NCBI RefSeq assembly: GCF_009380215.1
Contig: NZ_WHUG01000025.1
Coordinates: 1-32,891, forward strand
Source of the DNA: Rugamonas aquatica
Lineage (GTDB): Bacteria > Pseudomonadota > Gammaproteobacteria > Burkholderiales > Burkholderiaceae_D
Reading direction: 5' to 3'
DNA: 32,891 nucleotides
The translations under genes and the position numbers were made by a program. This document shows, piece after piece, positions 16,646-23,265 of this stretch. Each line of letters begins with the position of its first letter. Within the stretch, counting starts at the first letter, position 1. The notes under the pieces are model-generated. The model made no database searches. It had not been told where the DNA came from and saw only the letters and a program-made list of their open reading frames with translations.

Positions 16646-17281
16646 ATGCTCGATCGTGAAGGGTTTCGACCCAACGTCGGCATCATCCTGCTAAACGCCC
16701 AGAACGAGGTGTGGTGGGGCAAGCGGGTGCGCGAGCACTCTTGGCAATTTCCGCAAGGCGGCATCAAGTACGGAGAAACGCCGGAACAGGCGATGTATCG
16801 GGAGCTGGAAGAAGAGATCGGATTACGGGCAGAGCACGTCAAAATCGTCGGCCGCACGCGCGATTGGCTGCGCTACGAGGTGCCCGACCACTTCATCAAG
16901 CGCGAAATTCGCGGCCACTATCGTGGCCAGAAGCAGATTTGGTTCCTGCTGCGGATGTGCGCGCGCGACAACGACGTCAACCTGCGCCTGACCGACCATC
17001 CGGAATTCGACGCCTGGCGCTGGCATGATTACTGGGTGCCGCTGGACGTGGTGATCGAGTTCAAGCGCGAGGTTTATCAGCGCGCCTTGCAGGAGCTGTC
17101 GCGCTTCCTGACCTGGCCGGCCAACGGCCACGACCGCCGGCATCACGGTTCGCGCTATCTGCGCCAGCCGCATCCGCCACGGCCGAATCCGGAACCGCCG
17201 GGTTCGACCTGCGGCACCGAAGCGCCTGCGGCAGCAGCCGCAGCCGAGGCGCCGCCCGAGCCGCAAAAGAAAAGCGGGTGA
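16646..17281 (+). CDS. rppH: RNA pyrophosphohydrolase RppH (Nudix), with C-terminal extension
   Basis: Removes pyrophosphate from the 5' end of mRNAs, exposing them to RNase E. The Nudix box is complete at residues 38-60 (GGIKYGETPEQAMYRELEEE, then IGL), and the protein begins MLDREGFRPNVGIILLN as in other RppH proteins. The total of 211 residues exceeds the roughly 160-180 usual for the enzyme. The extra tail after about residue 160 is rich in His/Arg, then Pro/Ala. GAGGTG precedes the ATG at 16646; a TTG four codons upstream is an unlikely start. A strong terminator starts at the stop codon. Confidence 0.93.
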   Translation: MLDREGFRPNVGIILLNAQNEVWWGKRVREHSWQFPQGGIKYGETPEQAMYRELEEEIGLRAEHVKIVGRTRDWLRYEVPDHFIKREIRGHYRGQKQIWFLLRMCARDNDVNLRLTDHPEFDAWRWHDYWVPLDVVIEFKREVYQRALQELSRFLTWPANGHDRRHHGSRYLRQPHPPRPNPEPPGSTCGTEAPAAAAAAEAPPEPQKKSG

Positions 17282-17344
17282 AAAAAGCCCCCATCAGCCT
17301 GAACGCGCTCAAGAGCGCGCCCAGTGCCGATGGGGCTTTTTTTT
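17281..17344. terminator. Strong structured terminator after rppH (first of a related pair)
   Basis: An A-run, the stem GCCCC(C)ATC / GATGGGGC and an eight-T run make a bidirectional intrinsic terminator. Its long interior is not random: it contains CCTGAACGCGCTCAAGA, then GCGCGCCCAGTGCC, forming an inner CGCGCT/AGCGCG hairpin with loop CAAG. The same interior recurs in the terminator at 17842-17899. Confidence 0.92.
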
Positions 17345-17361
17345 GCCTGGCGCCCTAGCGG

Positions 17362-17367
17362 TATAAT
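17362..17367 (+). promoter_or_regulatory. Consensus -10 element directly before the DUF1841 start
   Basis: A perfect TATAAT ends 6 bp before the ATG at 17374, so the expected transcription start coincides with the start codon. No Shine-Dalgarno is present. The -35 position at 17-bp spacing falls in the T-run of the preceding terminator. Confidence 0.6.
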
Positions 17368-17373
17368 GGCGCC

Positions 17374-17799
17374 ATGTTTAATCCATCTTCCGACGACGTG
17401 CGCCGCTTCTTTTGCGAGACCTTCCGCAAGCAGCGCGACCATGAAATCCTGACTCCGCTTGAAGCCATGGCGGCCGACTGGGTGCGCCACCATCCCGAAT
17501 ACCACGACGTGCTCAGCGATGTCGACAGCGCGCTGGCGCGCGACTACTCGGTCGACGGCGCCCAGGCCAATCCGTTTTTGCACCTGTCGATGCACCTGTC
17601 GATCGACGAGCAGATCTCGATCGACCAGCCGCGCGGCATCCGCGACGCCGCCACCGCGCTCACGCTCAAGCTCGACGACGCCCACGCGGCGCAGCATGAA
17701 ATCATGGAGTGCCTGGGCGAGATGATCTGGACCGCCCAGCGCAACGGCACACCGCCAGACGGCGACGCCTACATCGAAGCGATCAAGCGCCGCCTGTAA
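17374..17799 (+). CDS. DUF1841-family protein
   Basis: A 141-residue soluble acidic protein recognised as DUF1841, a family of unknown function found mainly in betaproteobacteria. Characteristic segments are MFNPSSDDVRRFFCETFRK at the N-terminus, NPFLHLSMHLSIDEQISIDQPRGIR in the middle and HEIMECLGEMIWTAQRNGTPPD near the end. It has no signal peptide or membrane segment. The His/Glu-rich central part could bind metal, but this is a guess. It stands alone between two related terminators and probably has its own, possibly leaderless, promoter. Confidence 0.85.
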   Translation: MFNPSSDDVRRFFCETFRKQRDHEILTPLEAMAADWVRHHPEYHDVLSDVDSALARDYSVDGAQANPFLHLSMHLSIDEQISIDQPRGIRDAATALTLKLDDAHAAQHEIMECLGEMIWTAQRNGTPPDGDAYIEAIKRRL

Positions 17800-17841
17800 C
17801 AGCGGGGGTCAAGTCTGACATTCGGACACGGCCTCTGCCAT

Positions 17842-17899
17842 AAAAAAAGCCACCGGCCTGGACGCGCTCAAGATCGCGCCCAGTGCCGGTGGCTTTTTT
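17842..17899. terminator. Second structured terminator, sequence relative of that at 17281
   Basis: The stem GCCACCGGC / GCCGGTGGC with an A-run before and six T after terminates the DUF1841 gene and, read on the other strand, the cytochrome genes. The interior CCTGGACGCGCTCAAGA, then TCGCGCCCAGTGCC, matches the first terminator closely. Here the second stem CTGG/CCAG is fully paired, where the first copy has a mismatch. Confidence 0.92.
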
Positions 17900-17916
17900 A
17901 TTCGCTGTGTTGCGGC

Positions 17917-18258
17917 TTAGCGGTGCACCGCCAGCGTGCCCGGCAGGCTGTGCAGGTAGGCCGCCAGATCCTTGATGTCCTGGTTGCTCAGCGGCTTGAC
18001 CTGGCCGGTCATGATCGCATTGTTGCGGCCGTTGGCGCCGTCGCCGCGCTTGTAGGCGGTCAGCGCGTGTTCCAGGTAATCCTTGTGCTGGCCCGCCAGC
18101 TTCGGATAGCTCGGATCGATCGGGGTGTTGAAATCCTTGCCGTGGCAAGCGAAGCAGCTGTACTTGTCGGCCAGCGCCTTGCCGGCGTCGACATTGCCGC
18201 CTGCCAGGGCGGAGCTCGATACGGCGGCGAAGCACAACGCGGTGATCAGTTTTTTCAT
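17917..18258 (-). CDS. Periplasmic class I c-type cytochrome (second of tandem pair)
   Basis: A 113-residue monohaem cytochrome with a signal peptide cleaved near residue 19 (SSSALA). The haem attachment site is CFACH at 35-39, and M83 in NAIMTGQVKPLS is the likely sixth ligand. It carries the c553/c4-half style motifs YPKLAGQHKDYLEHAL and DIKDLAAYLHSL. It probably shuttles electrons in the periplasm to a terminal oxidase or peroxidase; the partner is not in the window. GAGGA precedes the ATG at 18258. It follows its paralogue by 11 bp. Confidence 0.88.
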   Translation of the reverse strand: MKKLITALCFAAVSSSALAGGNVDAGKALADKYSCFACHGKDFNTPIDPSYPKLAGQHKDYLEHALTAYKRGDGANGRNNAIMTGQVKPLSNQDIKDLAAYLHSLPGTLAVHR

Positions 18259-18269
18259 GGGGGCTGTCC

Positions 18270-18611
18270 TCATTTCGCAGCGGTGGCGGTGACGGTCTGC
18301 TGCGCGTAGAACGCGGCGACATCGGCGATATCCTGGTCCGACAGGCTGCTGGCGATGCCCTTCATCGACGGATGTTTGCGATCGCCTTTTTGATACGCCT
18401 TCAGCGCACTCTCGATGTACTTGGCAGATTGGCCGCCGATCATCGGCACCTGGAACACTTCCGGGAAGGTGGCTTTGTAGCCGGGGATCCCGTGACAACC
18501 GATACACATTTCAATCTTGGCTTTGGCGTTCTGGGCGTTGCCCACGACGTCCGCCGCCGGGGCGATTTGCGCGATGCCTGCGAGCACGAGGAGTGCGGTG
18601 ATTTTTTTCAT
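18270..18611 (-). CDS. Periplasmic class I c-type cytochrome (first of tandem pair)
   Basis: Also 113 residues, with signal peptide MKKITALLVLAGIAQIAPAA, haem site CIGCH at 36-40 and axial ligand candidate M83 in HPSMKGIASSLS. The layout is the same as in the downstream gene (MIGGQSAKYIESALKAYQKGD, DIADVAAFYAQQ), so the two arose by tandem duplication and then diverged. Together they resemble the two halves of a dihaem cytochrome c4 made as separate proteins. No good Shine-Dalgarno is seen before the ATG at 18611. Confidence 0.87.
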   Translation of the reverse strand: MKKITALLVLAGIAQIAPAADVVGNAQNAKAKIEMCIGCHGIPGYKATFPEVFQVPMIGGQSAKYIESALKAYQKGDRKHPSMKGIASSLSDQDIADVAAFYAQQTVTATAAK

Positions 18612-18648
18612 GGCGTTTGCTAGGTAAGTAATCGGATACTACCGCGGA

Positions 18649-18668
18649 TGCAAAACTTGACTTTTGCA
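18649..18668. promoter_or_regulatory. Inverted repeat upstream of the cytochrome pair
   Basis: TGCAAAA and TTTTGCA form 7-bp perfect arms around a 6-bp spacer, 37 bp before the first cytochrome start. The size fits an operator for a dimeric regulator, which I cannot identify. It also lies within the divergent region shared with the MoxR operon. Confidence 0.4.
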
Positions 18669-18820
18669 CTATCAGCCTGCGATTCTAACTCAAGAATATA
18701 GCCAAGGCTACACACAATCATTGCCAGAACAACACACTGTCCAGGCCGCCGACCCGAGCACCTCCTCTAGCGTTCTCCCCTATACTGGCGCTTATCCCCA
18801 TCTTTTCGAGATTGCACCAT

Positions 18821-19675
18821 ATGCACGCCACACCCCGCTTTGAAGGCTCCGACCAGTATGTCGCGACGCATGACCTGAAACTGGCCGTGAATGCGGCTTT
18901 GACGCTGCAACGGCCGCTGCTGATCAAGGGCGAGCCGGGCACCGGCAAGACCATGCTGGCCGAGGAAGTGGCCGCCGCGCTCAACATGCCGCTGATGCAG
19001 TGGCACATCAAGTCCACCACCAAGGCGCAACAAGGTTTGTATGAATACGACGCAGTGTCGCGTTTGCGCGACTCCCAGCTCGGCGACGAGCGCGTGCGCG
19101 ACATCCACAACTACATCGTCAAGGGCGTGCTGTGGCAAGCCTTCACCGCGCCGGAGCCGGTGGTGCTGCTGATCGACGAGATCGACAAGGCCGACATCGA
19201 GTTCCCCAACGACCTGCTGCGCGAGCTCGACCGCATGGAATTCTATGTCTACGAGACGCGCGAAATGGTGCAGGCCAAGCACCGCCCGCTGGTCATCATC
19301 ACCTCCAACAACGAGAAAGAGCTGCCGGACGCCTTCCTGCGCCGCTGCTTCTTCCACTACATTAAATTCCCCGACCGCGACACGATGGAACAGATCGTCG
19401 CCGTGCACTACCCGAACCTGAAAAAGGAATTGCTGGCGCAGGCGCTGCAAACCTTCTACGAGGTGCGCGACGTGCCGGGCCTGAAGAAGAAGCCGTCGAC
19501 CTCGGAATTCCTCGACTGGCTCAAGCTGCTGATGGCCGAGGACTTGCCGCCGGAAGCGCTGCGCAGCAAGGACGCCAAGGCGGTGGTGCCGCCGCTGCAC
19601 GGCGCGCTGCTGAAGAACGAGCAGGACGTGCACCTGTTCGAGCGCCTGGTGTATATGAACCGGACCAACCGCTGA
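18821..19675 (+). CDS. MoxR-family AAA+ ATPase
   Basis: A 284-residue AAA+ chaperone-like ATPase. Walker A GEPGTGKT is at 37-44 and Walker B LLIDEIDKAD has the acidic pair D119/E120. Sensor 1 is ITSNNEKELPDAFLRRC, which also carries the arginine-finger-type arginines. MoxR proteins pair with VWA-domain proteins to assemble or activate metalloenzymes and other complexes. ATG at 18821 was chosen over a TTG three codons earlier. A TATACT at 18781-18786 is a candidate -10. It is the first gene of a three-gene operon; its stop overlaps the next start (TGATG). Confidence 0.9.
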   Translation: MHATPRFEGSDQYVATHDLKLAVNAALTLQRPLLIKGEPGTGKTMLAEEVAAALNMPLMQWHIKSTTKAQQGLYEYDAVSRLRDSQLGDERVRDIHNYIVKGVLWQAFTAPEPVVLLIDEIDKADIEFPNDLLRELDRMEFYVYETREMVQAKHRPLVIITSNNEKELPDAFLRRCFFHYIKFPDRDTMEQIVAVHYPNLKKELLAQALQTFYEVRDVPGLKKKPSTSEFLDWLKLLMAEDLPPEALRSKDAKAVVPPLHGALLKNEQDVHLFERLVYMNRTNR

Positions 19676-20289
19676 TGAACCAGCTCGCCCACCCCGCCGC
19701 CCCGATCGCCCCGGTCACGCTGGAACTGCACGGCGTCCGCCTCGAACCGCTGGGCCCGCAGCACGCCGACGGCTTGCGCGCGGCCGCCCGCGACGGCGAG
19801 CTGTGGACGCTGCGCGTGACCTCGGTGCCCGAGCCGGAACAGGTCGACGCCTACATCGCCACCGCGCTGGAAATGCGCCCCGGCCGGCTGGCCTTCGCCG
19901 TGGTCGATGCCGCCAGCGGCACGGTGCTGGGCACCACCAGCTACCACGACATCGTGCCCACCATCGCCCGGCTGGAGATCGGTTATACCTGGTATGGCAA
20001 GAGCCACCAGCGCAGCCACGTCAACACCACCTGCAAGCTGCTGCTGATGACCCACGCCTTCGAGACGCTGGGCGCGGCCCTGCTCGGCCTGCGCACCGAC
20101 AATTTCAACTTCGCCTCGCAGGCCGCCATCGAACGGCTGGGCGCGAAGAAGGATGGCGTGCTGCGCCACCACGCGCTGCGCCGCGACGGCACCGTGCGCG
20201 ACACCGTCATGTACAGCATCGCCGCCGGCGAATGGCCGGAGATCAAGGCGCAGCTGCGCTACAAGCTGGCCCTGCACGGGACGCGCTGA
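19675..20289 (+). CDS. GNAT-family N-acetyltransferase (RimJ/RimL type)
   Basis: A 204-residue acetyl-CoA-dependent acyltransferase resembling the RimJ/RimL group, with VTLELHGVRLEPLGPQHADGL at the start, ARLEIGYTWYGKSHQRSHVNTTCKLLLMTHAFE as the acetyl-CoA-binding core, and LRTDNFNFASQAAIERLGAKKDGVLRHH. The usual Q/R-x-x-G-x-G/A loop is altered to YGKSHQRSHVN, as in this subgroup. The substrate is unknown; in this operon a target on the MoxR or VWA partner is conceivable. The start overlaps the MoxR stop by one base, and the next gene starts 1 bp after its stop. Confidence 0.85.
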   Translation: MNQLAHPAAPIAPVTLELHGVRLEPLGPQHADGLRAAARDGELWTLRVTSVPEPEQVDAYIATALEMRPGRLAFAVVDAASGTVLGTTSYHDIVPTIARLEIGYTWYGKSHQRSHVNTTCKLLLMTHAFETLGAALLGLRTDNFNFASQAAIERLGAKKDGVLRHHALRRDGTVRDTVMYSIAAGEWPEIKAQLRYKLALHGTR

Positions 20290-20290
20290 C

Positions 20291-21460
20291 ATGCTGATCG
20301 ATTTCTTCTTTACCCTCAAGGACGCCAGGATCCCGGTGACGATCAAGGAGTTCCTGACCTTGCTCGAAGCCATGCAGCGCCAGGTCAGCACGGCGTCGAT
20401 GGACGACTTCTATTACCTGTCGCGCCTGACGCTGGTCAAGGACGAGGCCCACTACGACAAGTTCGACCGCGCCTTCGCCCAGTACTTCAAGGGCATCAAC
20501 GCCGCCTTCGAGGGCAATAGCGCGATCCCGCTGGACTGGCTGGTCAAGCGCATGCAGCGCGAGCTGAACGAGGAACAGAAAGCCCTGCTGGAAAAATTCG
20601 GCTACGACAAGCTGATGGACCGGCTGGCCGAACTGCTGAAGGAGCAGAAGGAGCGCCACGAGGGCGGCAGCAAGTGGATAGGCACGGGCGGCACCTCGCC
20701 GTTCGGCAACGGCGGCACCAATCCCGAGGGCGTGCGCATCGGCGGCAAGGGCGGCAACCGCACCGCGGTCAAGGTGTGGGAAGCGCGCGCCTACAAGGAC
20801 TACGACGGCGAACGCGAGATCGGCACCCGCAACATCAAGGTGGCGCTGCGCCGCCTGCGCAAGTTCGCGCGCCAGGGCGCCGAGGAGGAATTGGCGCTGG
20901 ACGCCACCATCCGCGCCACCGCCAACAACGCCGGCTACCTCGACATCAAGATGCAGCCCGAGCGGAAAAACAACATCAAGGTGCTGATGCTGTTCGACGT
21001 CGGCGGCACCATGGACGATCATATCGAGCGCACCGAGGAACTGTTCTCGGCCGCCAAGACCGAGTTCAAGAACATGGAATTCTTTTACTTCCACAACTGC
21101 GTGTACGACTACATGTGGAAGAACAACCGCCGCCGCAACTCGGAACGCTTCCCGACCTGGGACATCCTGCGCAAATACCCGCCGGACACCAAGCTGATCT
21201 TCGTCGGCGACGCCACCATGAGCCCCTACGAGGTGCTGCAGCCGGGCGGCTCGGTCGAATACAACAACGAGGAAGCCGGCAGCGCGTGGCTGACGCGCTT
21301 CACCGGCGCCTTCCCCAAGTTCGCCTGGCTCAATCCCGAGCCGGAGGGCGTGTGGCAGTACCGGCAGTCGATCTCCATCATCCAGCAGCTGATGAACCAC
21401 CGCATGTTCCCGCTGACCATGGATGGCCTGGAGCGGGCCATGCGTACGCTGAGCAAATAA
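20291..21460 (+). CDS. VWA-domain protein of the MoxR-partner (CoxE-like, COG3825) type
   Basis: A 389-residue cytoplasmic protein. The N-terminal half is helical (FTLKDARIPVTIKEFLTLLEAMQ), followed by a Gly-rich linker near residues 125-155. The C-terminal half is a von Willebrand A domain whose MIDAS begins at D236 as DVGGTMDDH, the DxGGS/T form usual in this group rather than DxSxS. A later conserved acidic position is in FVGDATMSPYE. The partner ATPase is the MoxR gene two positions upstream. It probably cooperates with MoxR in ATP-driven remodelling of an unknown client. ATG 20291 was chosen because it follows the GNAT stop by 1 bp; an open frame further upstream is shadow. Confidence 0.87.
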   Translation: MLIDFFFTLKDARIPVTIKEFLTLLEAMQRQVSTASMDDFYYLSRLTLVKDEAHYDKFDRAFAQYFKGINAAFEGNSAIPLDWLVKRMQRELNEEQKALLEKFGYDKLMDRLAELLKEQKERHEGGSKWIGTGGTSPFGNGGTNPEGVRIGGKGGNRTAVKVWEARAYKDYDGEREIGTRNIKVALRRLRKFARQGAEEELALDATIRATANNAGYLDIKMQPERKNNIKVLMLFDVGGTMDDHIERTEELFSAAKTEFKNMEFFYFHNCVYDYMWKNNRRRNSERFPTWDILRKYPPDTKLIFVGDATMSPYEVLQPGGSVEYNNEEAGSAWLTRFTGAFPKFAWLNPEPEGVWQYRQSISIIQQLMNHRMFPLTMDGLERAMRTLSK

Positions 21461-21464
21461 AAAC

Positions 21465-21487
21465 CGGGCCGACACAAGTGTTGCCCG
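21465..21487 (+). terminator. Hairpin after the MoxR-GNAT-VWA operon
   Basis: The stems CGGG/CCCG and CGACAC/GTGTTG (one G-T pair) lie 5 bp after the stop codon. There is no T-run, so termination may be weak or Rho-assisted. The following about 130 bp are AT-rich and probably hold the promoter of the next gene. Confidence 0.5.
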
Positions 21488-21623
21488 AGTAAAACAATGT
21501 AAAGATTCTCTATATACAATTTTAAACAAATATTAACTTGTCATCGTATCGTACGACGTATAGCCTGTCTTTTCTTTATCCTGTCGGCCCCGACCCAGCC
21601 TACAAAAGAGACCGCACGTTCCC

Positions 21624-22547
21624 ATGCTACGCACAAGAAAACTACAACTCCGCCTGCGCCGACTGCTGCGCAACGCCAGCGCCCGGCTGATGCTGGCCGG
21701 CCTGCTGACGCTGGAAGCGCTGATCTTCCTGCTCGATATCGACACCGGCTCCGGCATTTCCTTCGCTCCCTTCCTGGTGGCGCCGACCGCGCTGGCGGCC
21801 TGGTTCCTCGGCCGGCGCGCGGCGCTGCTGTTCGTCGTGCTGTCGAGCGTGGCGCGGGTGGTCGACTACACGCTGATGCGCGCGCGCCACGAAAATCCCT
21901 ATCTGCTGGCCTATGACCTGTTGCAAAGCGCGGCGCTGTACGGCCTGGTCGCGCTGCTGGTGTTGTATTTGCGCCGCCAGGTCGATGCGCTGCGCCGCCA
22001 TGCGGCCAAGATCCGCGACACCGCGCGCCGCGAACGCCACCGGCGCCTGCTCGATTCGGCGATCCGGCGCGCGGTGCCCGAGGATGTCGACGCCATCATC
22101 CGCCTGACCACCTCGGGCGGCGAGAGCGGCGGCTTCGACCAGTCCGTCACCGACAACGTGCGGCAGGCCGCGCTGACGGCCACCTTCACCGCCGGCATCG
22201 TCGACGGCGCCGCGCTGCGCGACCTGTGGAGCGGCGGCCAGAGCACGGTGCCGATCGAGTTCTGGGTGTGCGAGATCGACGGCCGCGTGGTCAGCTACAT
22301 GATGATACTGGGCGTGGACGGGCAGAAGAGCATGCAGCGCGAGCTGCACGCGATGGTGGTCGAGGACAGCTGCCGCGGGCGCGGCGTGGGCAGCCAGATG
22401 GTCGATTTCTTTTGCGCGCACTACAAGCACCGGCGCCTGCTGTCGGCCTGCCGCGACGGTTCGGCGATGATGCAGATGCTGAGCCGGCGCGGCTTCGCGC
22501 TGATCGCCCGCAGCGACCAGGGCTACCAGATCCTGGCGCGCGACTAG
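21624..22547 (+). CDS. Membrane-anchored GNAT acetyltransferase fusion
   Basis: A 307-residue two-part protein. Residues about 20-120 contain three to four hydrophobic segments with SFAPFLVAPTALAAWFLGRRAALLFVVLSSVARVVDY, a pattern I know from the N-terminal membrane parts of sensor kinases and diguanylate cyclases. A basic coiled linker (RRQVDALRRHAAKIRDTARRE) leads to a GNAT domain (about 150-307) with the acetyl-CoA loop RGRGVGSQM and IRRAVPEDVDAIIRL at its start. The acceptor is unknown. It is convergent with kdpE, with 13 bp between the stops and no terminator between. The fusion is uncommon in my experience. Confidence 0.8.
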   Translation: MLRTRKLQLRLRRLLRNASARLMLAGLLTLEALIFLLDIDTGSGISFAPFLVAPTALAAWFLGRRAALLFVVLSSVARVVDYTLMRARHENPYLLAYDLLQSAALYGLVALLVLYLRRQVDALRRHAAKIRDTARRERHRRLLDSAIRRAVPEDVDAIIRLTTSGGESGGFDQSVTDNVRQAALTATFTAGIVDGAALRDLWSGGQSTVPIEFWVCEIDGRVVSYMMILGVDGQKSMQRELHAMVVEDSCRGRGVGSQMVDFFCAHYKHRRLLSACRDGSAMMQMLSRRGFALIARSDQGYQILARD

Positions 22548-22560
22548 GCGCGCCCGCCGC

Positions 22561-23261
<701 letters not shown>

Positions 23262-23265
<4 letters not shown>

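Noticed and set aside
17803..17840. GGGGTCAAGTCTGACATT-type phrase after the DUF1841 gene
   Set aside because: It looks like a common intergenic phrase in related genomes, but only one copy is present here, so I cannot support a repeat call.
20992..21022. Apparent loss of the VWA metal site (DVGGTM instead of DxSxS)
   Set aside because: The DxGGS/T form is normal for this MoxR-partner VWA group, so it is not a sign of inactivation.
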